Shown here piece by piece: positions 23,396-35,643 of a stretch of 64,000 nucleotides of DNA. Both the position numbers and the translations under genes were made by a program. Position 1 is the first letter of the stretch. Every line of letters begins with the position of its first letter. Source of the DNA: Garcia nutans (taxonomy: Eukaryota > Streptophyta > Magnoliopsida > Malpighiales > Euphorbiaceae); the NCBI GenBank assembly GCA_947685225.1, contig CANTUV010000053.1, positions 8,603,501 to 8,667,500 on the forward strand, read 5' to 3'. The notes beneath the pieces are model-generated. The model did not search any database, was not told where the DNA came from, and was given only the letters and a program-made list of their open reading frames with translations.

Positions 23396-25318
23396 CTGAG
23401 CTGAAGCACGAATTAGGGATCCGAATTTCATATTTTATAACCTAGAGCCGACTTCTAAAGCAAAGAGGAGAGTTTTGGAGCTGAGATTGAAGGTGAAGAC
23501 ATATTCTAAACAAGATCTAAACCAAGATTCAAGGATTCAAGTGAAGATATATGAATTATTCGCAATGGATTGTTTGAATTCTTTTTCTTATTTCTCTTGT
23601 TCTGGTTTTCTGATTTTGAACATGAACTAACTTATTCTCTATCTAGATATTGATGAACCCTAGCTTTATTGCATGGATTGAATAATTTAATTTAATTAAA
23701 TCATTTGATTGAGTTATTTTATTTTTATGATGTTTAATGATTTATTTTCAATTAATAATAGCATGCTTATTGATTGGTTGCAATTTTCATATTATTAACT
23801 TGAGAAAGCTTGATATAAATTGAATACTCATAAGGATTGAGGATTGATTGGGATACTAGAGATAGACTTACAAGATCCTTTGGTTTATAATTCCTTATTC
23901 TTAGTGCAAGATCTATTTAATTATGTTTGACAAGAGATTCCAGCATTATACTTAGTGATTAGGGATTAATTCGCTTGAGAAAGGTTTTAGTCTAATTTAG
24001 AGGAATATCAATTCAACTCTATTATTTGGTTTAATTGAATTGATTTTCATAAATATAATTGTGGCTAGGGAGATTCAATATCTGGATAGTATCATCATCA
24101 TCAACCAATTTATTCAACTCTCAATTTCTCTCTATTTTCATTTATTAAGTTAATTATCTTTAATTACAAAACTTCACAAAACTATTGATTCGCTAAACAA
24201 CGGTTAAAATTTATACTAGTACTTGTCTTTGTCCTCAGTGGAACGATAACTCACTCACTATTTTATTACTTGAGCGACCCATGCACTTGCGGTATTGCAA
24301 TAGCATAGGTTCCTGCTATCAATCACTCCTATAAATTTTTAAAAATTTAGTCTTTCCTTACTTTAACATTAGAATTATATTCTATTCCATTTAAATTAGT
24401 GTTTTAAGTTTATTTATATTATTAAAAATATATTTTAATACATTTAAACCATTAATTTAATTTATCCTTTTAAATTATAATTTATTTTATTAAATTTTTC
24501 AAAAATTAGATTTTTTTCAAAAATTTTGGGATATTACACAACTAATCAAGCAATGGGTCTTATTGTTTAAGTAGCAAAATAATAATAAGATTGAGCTAAA
24601 AAGACACAGAAATATTAAAATTAAAGAAAACAAGTAAAGAGTTTGATTAGATCTTGCAATCTTGGCGAATTGAAAATATTGATCACCCTTCCAACTGATT
24701 AAGAATTTAGTTACACATACTTGAAAGAAGAAACTTAAAATAAAATAAAGAAAAACAATGTACAAAAGTCTAGACTAAAGTTTTCAACCAAAGTTATCTA
24801 GGATTAATACCTGATGTTCTATTTATACCATCTTCTAAAAAGAAACTTCCTATTTAAAATCTAATTTAGGAAAAACAATAAATAAAAAATAAAATGATTA
24901 ATATCCTAATTTAATATTTGTCTAAATAGGAATAAAAATCTAAAATAAATCTCCTAAAATCATCTTAAAAATCGTAATATATCTCTTCCAAAATGGTAGG
25001 AAACTAGCTATAAATTCTATATAATTTTTGTGCCAGGTCTGTACGCTCCCTTGCCCAAGACTTGCGCTCAAGGCTCCCATCAACTCTTTCTTAACACTTT
25101 TCACTTGTATCTTCTACAATTAGTCTTGGGCACTTGCCTTGCCCAAGGGTCACACGCAAGGTTTTTTTCAGCAACTTTTTACTACTTTTTCTCCAATTAG
25201 CTTCTTTTCCTAATCAAACTATAGCCTATGCAGAAATGTATCAAAATCAGTAAAATCTCATAATATTATGCTAAATTATCATTATAAATATTAGCAAATT
25301 CTGCTCACTATCATGTAC

Positions 25319-26560
25319 ATTTCATACAAAATGTACATAATAATTATTTTAGCCACAATATAATGGCTTAACACTCATATTTCATACTTTTCACTTACTT
25401 TTAAATGGTACAATACCATATATCTTATCAAAATAAATATTAAAGTAGCATAACACATTCACAAATTTATAATGTGTTATGCCAACTCAAAGGCAATTCA
25501 AACATAATTCATCAAAATATAATTCATTAAAGTATGTACTAGCATTAATTATGCCAAGTTCCAAGCTCTAATCACCATCCAATTTTAACTTCACCATTAC
25601 CCTTCAATACTTTGATTTCACAAATTCATTTTACTCAATCCTAAATCAAATTACAAGTAAAAATGATCCATTAGCAATACATTCCAAGCCATTTAAATTA
25701 ATTATACATCAATTACACCTATTCTTCCCAAAATTGTTCCAAAAACTCTAATTACCCTTACTACTTCATTCACCTATCAAACCCATTCATTTCAATCATC
25801 CAACCTTAAAATCATTACTTACTCACCAAAATAACATCATAACAACTCATTTTAACAATTATTGACACTCCCATCAAAAGTGCAAATTTCACATATTCAT
25901 CCTAAAACCCTAACTTCATCATACAAACTCATCTTAATCAATTCACTACCAAATCATCTTTTATTCATCATATTAGCTTTATATCCATCTATATTAATAA
26001 TTAACATCCATTCCTCTCCCTACTCAAATCACACATAACCTTGAAATCAAAGAAAACAAGCTTGAAAATGAAATTACTTGAATTCTTGATTTTTTTCTTC
26101 AAATCTCCTTAAAAACTTTGAAATCTCCATGAAATTTGATGGGTTAGAAGAAGCAAAAATCCTCTTTCCCACCCTCAAAATTCGTCCAAAAATGGCAGTG
26201 AAGAAGAAGACGAAGATACTTTTATGTTTTTAACTTTTTTTTCTTTCTTTTCAACCACATATATAATTATTAACTAATTAATTAAATATTAGATATTTTT
26301 AGTTTTCTATCTAAAATTACATTTTTAATCTTTTATTAGTTTTAATATTATTATATTTAATTTTAACTTTTTAATTTTTAGCAAACTTTGTCTTTTAGTG
26401 ACTATGTATATATTAAGTATATACCATATATACACTATATATATTCAATATATATCTTGTGTATACATTAGATATATACTATACATATACTTCTTCTAAC
26501 ACTCTAATTGGCCTTTCATATAAATGTTTAATTACATTTAAAATTATGGATGTTAGAGAT
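25319..26560 (-). repeat. Remnant of an older chromovirus-type LTR
   Basis: Resembles the 3' half of the other LTRs here in order: a TTAACACATT/ATGTGTTA segment, GGTTAGAAGAAGC...CTCTTTCCCACCC, then AT-rich DNA and TATATACAC repeats. The old Athila-type element is inserted in it (expected duplication TGTAC, 25314-25318; the other copy is outside). The right border is approximate because the usual GGGATATTACA end has decayed. Confidence 0.4.
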
Positions 26561-27054
26561 ATTAGGACATTAACTTTAACTCAAGTGCTACCAAAACTTG
26601 TATTTTGATTAATCTTGTAGATTCTTTTAGTTGAAAAGATATAGTAGTTAAAAAACACATATCAGGGTTATGACAAATCTAATTCAGATGAAAATAGTTG
26701 TATGATCTGTATAATATATGCTCACTAGTGAGATGAGAAATAGTTGAGTTAAAAGTGTAATAATATTAGTTTTAGTATTTAGAGGTGTGTAATATGATAT
26801 TAACCATATATGATACTAATAGATTTTTTTTTTATAAATATATATGTAAATTTATTTATTAAAGCTTTATTTATTGATGGAATTTATTAGAACAAGAAAT
26901 ATGTGAATAGATAAGAATGAAGTGTTTTGTAGGACTTTTGGTAATTTTGAAAAAAAATATATCACTGTTTATCTTTCTACCAAAGAATAGAAAAATATTA
27001 CCGTGTACGTGCAAAAACTCCCTGAGTTTGTTGAAATTGACTTCTCTTCTCTTA
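26561..27054. other. AT-rich spacer
   Basis: No gene, LTR or repeat recognised. It lies between the retroelement block and the MITE in front of the chaperonin gene. Confidence 0.6.
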
Positions 27055-27336
27055 GGGCCTGTTTGAATAGTGGTAAAGAATATTTCATAAAATATTGTAA
27101 GGTTAGTATAGTGTTTGGAAGGAAGTACCGAAGATTTTACGAAGTATGAGAAGATTTTTGGAGGTTTTTGAAAGATTAGTTTTAAATGGTTTTCTTTTTT
27201 CTTATTGAATCTCTATTTTAGAGATTTTTAGAGTTTCTTAATATATTTTTTTCAAACACATTACAAACCAATACTCAACTTTACCCCATCCTACCATTCC
27301 TTACCATATTTTATCAACATCCATCCAAACAGACCC
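27055..27336. mobile_element. MITE, PIF/Harbinger (Tourist)-like
   Basis: 282 bp with imperfect terminal inverted repeats GGGCCTGTTTGAATAG and (other strand) GGGTCTGTTTGGATGG, flanked by the 3-bp duplication TTA (27052-27054, 27337-27339), as in Tourist-type MITEs. No coding capacity. It ends 90 bases before the chaperonin start codon, so it probably lies in that gene's promoter or 5' untranslated region. Confidence 0.8.
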
Positions 27337-29209
27337 TTAAACCCAATATATTGATGTCTCAAAACCCCTGAAAAACCTCACAACCTCGAAAGTTCTCAAC
27401 TCCGTTGCTCTGCTCAACGATAGGGAATGTCTTTCACTCTTTCCGCCTCCTTCTTTAAACCCTATGTCTTCTCTAATATTCCATCTCAACAACTTCGCTT
27501 CTTCTCTGTACGTAGTTCTGAGTGGGTGAATCATTATGGAAGGGCAGGCCCTCGGAAGATATCTTTTGGTAAAGAATGTAGAGGTGCCCTGCAAGCTGGA
27601 ATTGATAAACTAGCTGATGCTGTTTCTCTCACCTTAAGACCTAAAGGTAACCCGGGTTTGCTTCCTTTTTCTAATTTACTTTTTCCCCTCTACATTGGTT
27701 GTGCTTTTCCTTTTTTGTTTTTCACCCATCCCGCAATGCGCTACAAGTGCTTGATGATATGCGTGAGAGAGAACAAGAGCGGGTAATACCTCTTTCTTGT
27801 GTTTACTTATGTAATCTTATATATGTATATAGATTGTTGTGCTTCAAAATCTGCGCATGGTATTTTTGAAGCTGTATTAGAATTTGAAGGTTGTATTCTT
27901 TCTTTGAGATTGTTTTCCCGTCATTATTATTAGAGTAGATTTAGAGTAGATTCGATATGTATTGTATTTAGCTGAACTTTTATGCATAAATGTTAAAGGC
28001 AACGCTTCTTGTGCCTGTTAGCCATAATATGATAATGTTTCAAGTGACGTTATTTGCCATTAATTTTTTTAGCTGTGCTTTATTCTTCTGCCGCTGAAAG
28101 TTCATATTCTGTGGATAGCTCTTGGTACTTATGTGCATTTGCTTGTGTGTACAATGTATGCTTGCTCATTGTTTTACTCAGCATTTCTAGTGCATTCATG
28201 TATTCTAGTCGAAGATTAAAGCTGATGATTAAGGAAATAGATTTGATAAGTTCAAATATGCTATTTACACATACTAAACCTTTTAGTATCTATCACATTA
28301 GGCCTAAAATACAATCTACACTTGGATTTAGAGTATTGGAATTACATTTAGCAATTGTAAATGGTACAATTTATGGCCATGCTGTCACCTAGAAGGATAG
28401 CTACAATTGTAATCAATATATGAAATATTGGCATAATAATACATTTACACAGAAGCAAATACAATAGTAAATTTGATCGAAAATGGTAAATATTTCTGGT
28501 AACCCTTCAGTTTATTAATCTTAGTTGAAATTGATGTTGCTAAGCTGACCGGTGTTGCTGATATGTTTTGAGCAATGTTGTGCAGGACGTAATGTTGTTC
28601 TTTATGATTCTAGGACCTTTATAGAGCTTTCGGATGCAATGGAGAATGCTGGAGCAACGCTAATCCAAGAGGTCATTCATGGTAGCTACATAATCTTCTC
28701 CCTAAATTTGTATTCATACGCCGTGGCATAATTCAACAATAAATGAAATTGAAGTGCTTGCTTGCAGGTTGCAAGTAAAATGAATGATTTGGCTGGTGAT
28801 GGTACTACCACAGCAATAATATTGGCTAGTGCAATGATCAAAATGGGCCAGTTAGATATTTTGTTTGGGGCCAATCCTGTCTCTTTAAAGAAAGGAATGA
28901 ATATGACTGTAAAAAAAAATAGTTGAAGTCTTGAAGAAGAAAAGTTTTCCAGTAATAGGGAGGAATAATATAAAAGGTATTCATTTCACCTGAAGTTAAA
29001 CATTTTTAAAAATTGCAATTCATTTAAAAGAATCTTGAAATTCTTCACTCTTTTCTTTTGCAGCTGTTGCATCAATTTCTGCTGGGAATGATGAATTTGT
29101 TGGGAACTTAATTGCTGAGACTATAGACAAGATTGGCCATGATGGAGTAATCTTCATTGAATCATCTTCAACCTTTGAAACCTCTGTGGTAATAGAAGAA
29201 GGAATGAAG

Positions 29210-30528
29210 GTGATCAAACTGATTTTTGTTATGAAAGTTGTTTGAAGTTGAACGTCTTCTCAGATCGAGTATCAACGCAAGACTCGGATAAATAATTCGA
29301 CTTCTATTATCAGTTTCATTCATGGTCAATTGTTCTCTTAGTTCACAAGAGCATCCAAATGAATAAAAATATGGAAAATTAATATTTGATTGAGAAAAAA
29401 ATCTATGTGTTATGACTTCAAGTTAGGGATTGTGTCATAGGGTGATTGACTAGGAAATCCAAGTATATTAACATTTATTTCCTTTGTTATGATTCCTGGA
29501 ATGCCTTATTTTAATTAATTAATTAATGAGGCTCAACAAAGGAAGTTTAAACCATAGATTTTTTTAAAAGAGAGTTTCAGATTTGTGTAATTCTATAGAT
29601 AAATTCTGTTTAGATTTTTATTATTCATAAAGTCCTTTAAATAGGACAAAGTTTTATACAAATATAGGAAAACTATATTTTAGACTTCCTTAGCTATACT
29701 TTAGGCTTCCTGAATAAATAAATCATTCTAGGAAACAATCCACAATAAATAGGAACCCTAATTAATTAAACATAGGAAAACAATTAAAATAATGGAAAAG
29801 TTAACAGAGGCATCCATAGCAATATGCCATTCTACTTACTATGTTCATAATCTTTACGGTAGGTGGCACTAAAAGCCAATCCATATATTGTATATAACAT
29901 TGTTGGTGTTTGATAACCTGATTCAATACTTAAAATTAAAATTTTCAACATGTGGGCATTTTATGTTGTTTAGTAATATTTGTCGTAAAAGTCTCAATTA
30001 ATTTAAAAAATCACTAAAACGATAAGTAAAAAATTGTAATTTAAAAATTTGTATTGATTATAATTGTTGATCAGATTTTTAATATTTTTGTATTTTTCAG
30101 TTTTACTAAACATCACCGTTCTTTACTTTGATGAGATATTTTCAAGACAATGCATGACCTATGGTAGGGTCAAATGACCTTACAGTTTTATATTTATCGG
30201 AAGATATAGCCCTAAATTGAATCGAATGAAAAAGAAGAATCCATATAGCCGACTATAATTAAATTGGAATTAAAGTTTTGTTGAGTTGAGTTAAGTTTAA
30301 TGCATGACCTATGGTCTGAAAGAATAAACCATTAATTCCAACTTCAAATGTTTTAGATGGTTGAGATACTAACCTCAATTTTGCTATTTTTCTCTCTGTC
30401 TTCTGTTCCATTGTAACCCATGGTGACACTTGTCCAGATTATCTTTGTTTCTTTGTGCGTGAATGTTAATTTTCTTCATCTTTTTCATACGGGCTATGCC
30501 AGTTATTGTTTCTCATTTTGCTTTACAG
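29210..30528 (+). other. CPNA2 intron 4
   Basis: 1.3-kb AT-rich intron. Around 29540-29830 there is a TAGGAAA/TTAGGCTTCCT-rich stretch that looks like decayed LTR DNA, but I cannot define its ends. Confidence 0.5.
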
Positions 30529-32558
30529 ATTGACAAGGGTTACATGTCATCCCAATTCATCACAAACCAGGAAAAATCTCTGGTTGAATTTGACAATGCC
30601 AGAATACTAGTAACTGATCAAAGGATTGTAACTGTCAAAGAAATCATCCCTTTGTTAGAAAAGACTATGCAACTGAGTGTTCCACTTCTAATATTTGCTG
30701 AGGACATATCAAAGCAGGTGTTGGAAACACTAGTTGTGAATAAAAGGCAAGGTTTGCTTAATGTCGCTGTTGTCAAATGCCCAGGATTTGGAGAAGGGAA
30801 GAAAGCTTTATTGCAAGACATTGCCCTCATGACAGGTGAACTTACATTTCTTTCCAATTTAATTTTAGTTAGTCTGCATTTTAATTTGACACATAAATAA
30901 CATGATGATAAGTGTTTCATTATATGGACTGTCTATCTGTATTTAGGTGTGGGTTTGTAAGTGTTTCATTCATTTTGTCTGCATATATGATATATGTATG
31001 CACAGCATACAAGTATGGGTTGGGCTGTTCTGGTGATACTGAAAGCCCTTGTAACGTCATGACAGCTCAAAAACACAATATGGATGACATTGAATTCATT
31101 GATGGTTCGTTCTTAAAGTTTCTTGAGGTATAATTTGCAAACTAGTAATTCCAGAAACTTGTTTCTTGAGATTTTTATTTCAGTTTTTACGTGTAAGAAT
31201 GGAATAACTGTCTGATTTTCTTCAAGTTGAAACTATTTTTAAATGGAAGGAAATGTTAGAGATTGTTGATTGCGATGCAGTTTTTTTTGGTTATTATATT
31301 AAGGGGAATATTATGTCATTTGCTGAGTGCTGCAGATATGCACTCTCTTCTTTGTGTTGTTCTTTGTTTATTTCTTTTTTTCTTTGTCCTGCTTTCTTTT
31401 AATTTATCTTTCATTGTTGCATTTTTTATAATACACACTCTTGTAAAAGGCAAGGCAGGAATAAAAAAAAATGCTTGGCTGTTCCTAAAAGAAGAATCCC
31501 TTCTCCTTATTTCTTCTTTGTTAGACCAGATTTCATTAGTTTTAAGAAATTTATACCCCTGTTTCCATCTTCTTAATCTAATCATGGAGACAATACTTCT
31601 TCGATCAGAAGACAGTAACACATGTTTGCCTGTTGCTCCCTTTCATCCTCTTTGTTGTTCATGGCACTCGTTATAAATACTAATACAAATAGCTACTTCA
31701 GCAGCTGTCTTAATTTATATGTGGGAAATGTGAATTCTTTATTTGGCTTCGTTTGCTTTATGTCTTGTCTTTGGAAAATATTTTGTGAGAAAAACATTTT
31801 TCCAGAATAAGTCATTTTCTATTTATTGGTTCTGATATTGAAAATCAATTATAAATTATTGTATGTTATTTGGAGTACATCTTTTTCAATTTAGATTTAT
31901 AAGATCCTCATACATATATATAATATTTTTTATTACTGTCCAATATGAGAAAAATACATTAAAAATAGGGTTTAGACATATAAGGGTTCCATTGATGCTG
32001 GTGGATTATACATGCTTATGTGGTTTTCTTATAAATTCATTTTCTTTAATGAATTTTTCAAAATCTTGAAAAAGGAAAGTCATTTTCCTTAAAAATCTTG
32101 AAAATAACTTTGTGTTTCTTAGTTTTCTTTTCGACAGGGAAAACATTTTTCATCAGAATGCAGAAACTGTTTTCTAAGAAAATATTTTTGCAGAACAAAT
32201 ATAGACTTACATAACAAATATTGTAATGCATTACCTTAAAGCTGTATATAGCAGGGTCTTCACATCTACTCTGGTATAATTGATTGATGCCATCTTAATG
32301 ATTTCAGGTGCTGATTTTCTTTCGGGAGACTTAGGTCTGACTCTATTAGGTGCCACATCAGATCAACTTGGCATTGCACAAAAGGTTATCGTAACAAAAA
32401 ATTCAACAACCATTGTTGCTGACCCTTCTTCTAAAGCTGAAACCGAGGCGAGAATTCTGCAGATGAAGAGGGATCTTGCTGAAACAGATAATTCATACTT
32501 GTCCAGAAAGCTCTCAGAAAGAATTGCCAAATTGTCTGGTGGCATCGCTATAATAAAG

Positions 32559-35500
32559 GTTTGTATTCTAATAAGCTAGTGTACAAACCATTTCTTGGAA
32601 ATCGTCATTGGAAATTCATGCCTTCTTATTCTATTTGACAATTATGTGCATCTGCTCAGTGGATAAAATTGTTATTCCAAATGCATTTTGGACTAGCTAT
32701 TAAGTAGTTGGATTCAGGTTTAGGTGAGTGAAATATGAAGATTAGACAATATAAGTGTAATGTGGTTTGTATCATGATTGATAACTAGATAGGGAACAGA
32801 TCTTATTCTAAAAGTAGTTTGCATTATGCATTATCAATTTTGATTTGTTTCTCTTGTATTCTATTTTAAACATCGAACATGCCATTAGTCCTTCCTTTCG
32901 ATCATTTTTAAAGCAACCTTTTGTTACCGACACTTTCCGGGGAAAAATAACATCAAAGAAGGAGATCCAGCTCAAGAAGGAAAAGAAAATGACGACGGAG
33001 TAGAATCAAGACAAGAATGAAGGATCTACAAATTAAGGCAGCAATAAAAGTAATATCAGCTAATTATTCTACAGAATAATGTAGAGTCTTATTAGAATAT
33101 GTCTTTTAATTAAGGCCGATAATAAAGGGGTTAGAACCCCTATTATTATGTACTACCTATTTAGTCAGCCGAGCCTCGTTATTTAAAGAGCAAAATGTAA
33201 TGAAAGAAGGCAAGTAGAAAATTATTCAACTTGAGAGTGAGCTCCAAGGTTGGTAGCCCCCTTTGAAGAGCTCCACTTTCCCAATCCTCTCACCATGGGT
33301 TTTCACAAAAACCTAAGCCAAATTTTCCTGTGAATAGATCCCTATCTAAGGCTTGCAACACCTTCTGTCTAGGTAAAAGTTGATTCACTTAAATTTTCTT
33401 TGTGGCTTATATTGTTAGGATTGTTTGGTATCGTTGCCTTTGCTACGATTTGCTTCCACTTTCAGCTGAAAAAAAAAAGGTTAAACGATCTGTATTTTCA
33501 GGTTGCTGTTCTGAAAAAGGACTAAATAGATAGCCACGACTTTTGAAAAACACGCTTTTCTTCCACCAAAAATTATTGCAAATGCTACCAAATATTGTAT
33601 AATCACTATCAGCATTGCTAATACTCAACTTCACTACCAATGTAATCATTACCATTGTCTCTAATGTTACTGTACTTGTAGGGCATCACCACGCCACTGC
33701 TGCCACCTTTGTTAATATTTCTATTGCCAATCTGCCACCACAGCCAAGATTCCCGTATTTCTGTGGCTGCCATGTCCTTGAACATTATCCCACTGCTATT
33801 AGTATGAATATGACTGGCAAAACAACATGCACAAACCAAAAAAGGTTTTAAATCATCATTCTAGTATTTTGGATCAAGTGTAATGGTTGCAATAGTGTTA
33901 TTCAGAATTTCTTTTTTCTTTTTGTATTATTATTTTAAATTGGTGAATGACTTAAATGAAATAAAAAGAATTGTTGAAAAATTTAACGTACAAGTACTAC
34001 TTATATGATATACCTATGGCAGTGGTTGTCATCAAAAGGAGTATCCTAGAAGATCTTGGTTTGTTTGTCTATTGTAATTATAATCTTGAGATAAAAGTTT
34101 TCTCCATTGTAGCCACTTATTGCTTCCTTGTGATCCTCAAATTAGGAACATGTTAAGATTTGATCTTGCATTTGAGTATTACATTATCTTGGAGTCTTCA
34201 GGGACCTGCTTCTAGGAAGTACAACACTGCCTAACACTTGTTTGAAATGGATGTGTTCGACATGGCTCCTCATGTGTCATAATTTTTTGAAATTTTTTAA
34301 TATTGGGACAAGGCAGGGACATACTAAGGAGACACACTTGGACTATTTTTTTAAGGCCAAATCTGGAATTTTAATTTTTACAAGGACTAATATGAATAGA
34401 ATATAAATAAAATATGAATAAGAGTTTTATTTTGAATAATTTTTTTTATTATTGTTAGATTTTCAAGTATGTGATAAATATATTGAAAATAAATTAAAAT
34501 CATATTTGAGTGGAATAATATTTATCTTCGCTTCATATTATAATTTTAGTTATTATATTTTATATTTGAGAAATATTTATTATGTATGTATACACATATG
34601 TGTATATATATAATTTGTCCCTTCCATGTCAGGTCCTAATCTTTCAAGAGTAGCTGTGTCTATGTGTCCTTGTCATGTCAGATCTTTGTTTGTGCCTGAT
34701 AGATGATATTTAGTTACACCCTACTTATCATTTGGGAAAGCCATGATAATTCATCATAGGCACACTAGAGGCATCTGATTGAGTGGATATCTGTGGTGAT
34801 CTAATATCCACTTTAACTGTTATTTCCAGTTTGTTTCTCTGTTATGATTTTTTCCTTGTTAAATATGTTTCTTACCCAACAATTATAAATGGGTTTCTTA
34901 TAATTCCATGTACGAAGAATTTTTTCCTAAGGTTTGTCTCTTTTGTGTGGATTACTTCATTGTATTCAAAATTTATTCGTGCAAATGTTTGATTGCATAT
35001 TATTTCGATATGCATATTCTCATTCAAATATTATATTTGAGATAAATGAAAATTTTGGTTTGAATTCATTGTAAAATGATATTTCATAATGGTTGGAAAT
35101 AGAGGGAGTAAGATGCTTTTGAAGATATAATCTAACTTGGGTTGAATGGAAGAAAAGAATGCATATAACTGACTCCAACTAATCAAGTTTGAAAACTGGT
35201 GGTTATTGCACTATGAAAGCTCTCTTTTTTCTTTACAGAATATTTTTCATCAGGAACATTTTCTGCCTTTTCCAGTGTTTGACATTCATAACGAAATCAG
35301 TGAACATAAAATGTTTTCTTGGTGAAATGGAAAACTAGCTTGCTTTTATGAAAATTGGCAAACGGAATCAATTTCTGAACTTCCATAAATTCATGAATAG
35401 GAGAAAAAATAAAACCCATAGCGTCATACTACTGAGAACTGCTCATCATGCACTGTCATTGGCGGCTGTTGACTATTGCCAATGACTTACTGCTTTCTCG

Positions 35501-35643
35501 TGCATTTTTTCTTCTATTCAAGTATGTATGGAAAAATTTGGAGTTTGTACAGGCCCAATGTTTTCAAGGTCTTCTTTATTGAAAGAAAATTAGTTTTTTC
35601 TTTTCTAGTGTGCTTGCTTAATGAGCAATTTTCTTGTCTTCAG
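32559..35643 (+). other. CPNA2 intron 6
   Basis: 3.1-kb intron between AAG|GTTTGT and TCTTCAG|GTC. Contains an LTR-like insertion (32923-33424) and otherwise AT-rich DNA without recognisable genes. The small ORFs in it are not supported. Confidence 0.6.
32923..33424 (+). repeat. LTR-like insertion in CPNA2 intron 6
   Basis: Compositionally distinct block starting TGTTACCGACACTTTCCGGG, with TATTTAAAGAGC (TATA-like, about 33180) and a TTTGGTATCG stretch after it resembling the start of a tRNA-iMet primer site. Could be a solo LTR or TRIM-type element, perhaps Copia. No clear target duplication or CA end. Confidence 0.35.

Larger units (their letters stand above)
22970..24321 (+). repeat. Solo LTR, Tat-like, nested in LTR subfamily D
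   Basis: 1352 bp from TTATAAGTGCACAATTG to CCTGCTATCA, flanked by ATCAC (22965-22969, 24322-24326). The start looks like the TGATA(A)GTGC start of Tat-type LTRs with G changed to T. Orientation is set by a TATA box (23387-23395) downstream of a GC-rich array. The 3' part carries GTCCTCAGTGGAACGATAAC and GACCCATGCACTTGCGG. No coding region. Confidence 0.75.
21285..24538 (-). repeat. Chromovirus-type LTR (subfamily D), solo, holding a second solo LTR
   Basis: TGTAACACCCTTATATCC...GGGATATTACA flanked by CAACT (21280-21284, 24539-24543). About 1.9 kb without the nested insertion. It has the subfamily's hairpin motif (21904-21951), the phrase GGCATGCCGCCAAATACAGA and a GTACATACCTCAAATAGCAA segment also seen in other LTRs here. 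No internal region, hence a solo LTR left by recombination. Confidence 0.85.
1..25313 (-). mobile_element. Old Athila/Tat-type LTR retrotransposon, gutted and riddled with nested insertions
   Basis: Stretches 1-516 and 20649-25313 (minus its own insertion) align as two copies of one LTR; both end in a TATCA-type terminus after the same AAATTCTGCTCA context. Beside the right copy is a decayed tRNA-Asp primer site (20626-20643, minus strand), so the element reads right to left. Between the LTRs only scraps of gag (about 20216-20460) and a GGTTGCCTCCCATTTG-type 3' region (about 19797) are recognisable; the rest is younger insertions or unreadable AT-rich DNA. The left end lies outside the window. 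The reading as one element rests on the LTR match plus primer-site position; two independent fragments cannot be excluded. Confidence 0.6.
20649..25313 (-). repeat. 5' LTR of the old Athila/Tat-type element, split by a nested LTR
   Basis: TGATGGGTGTCAAATCC...CTCACTATCA; about 1.4 kb once the 21285-24538 insertion is removed. Its last 515 bases match 1-516. The two halves rejoin across the CAACT duplication. Confidence 0.75.

Noticed and set aside
31263..31676. ORF of 137 codons between chaperonin exons 5 and 6
   Set aside because: Lies inside intron 5, hydrophobic and T-rich composition, no homology seen.
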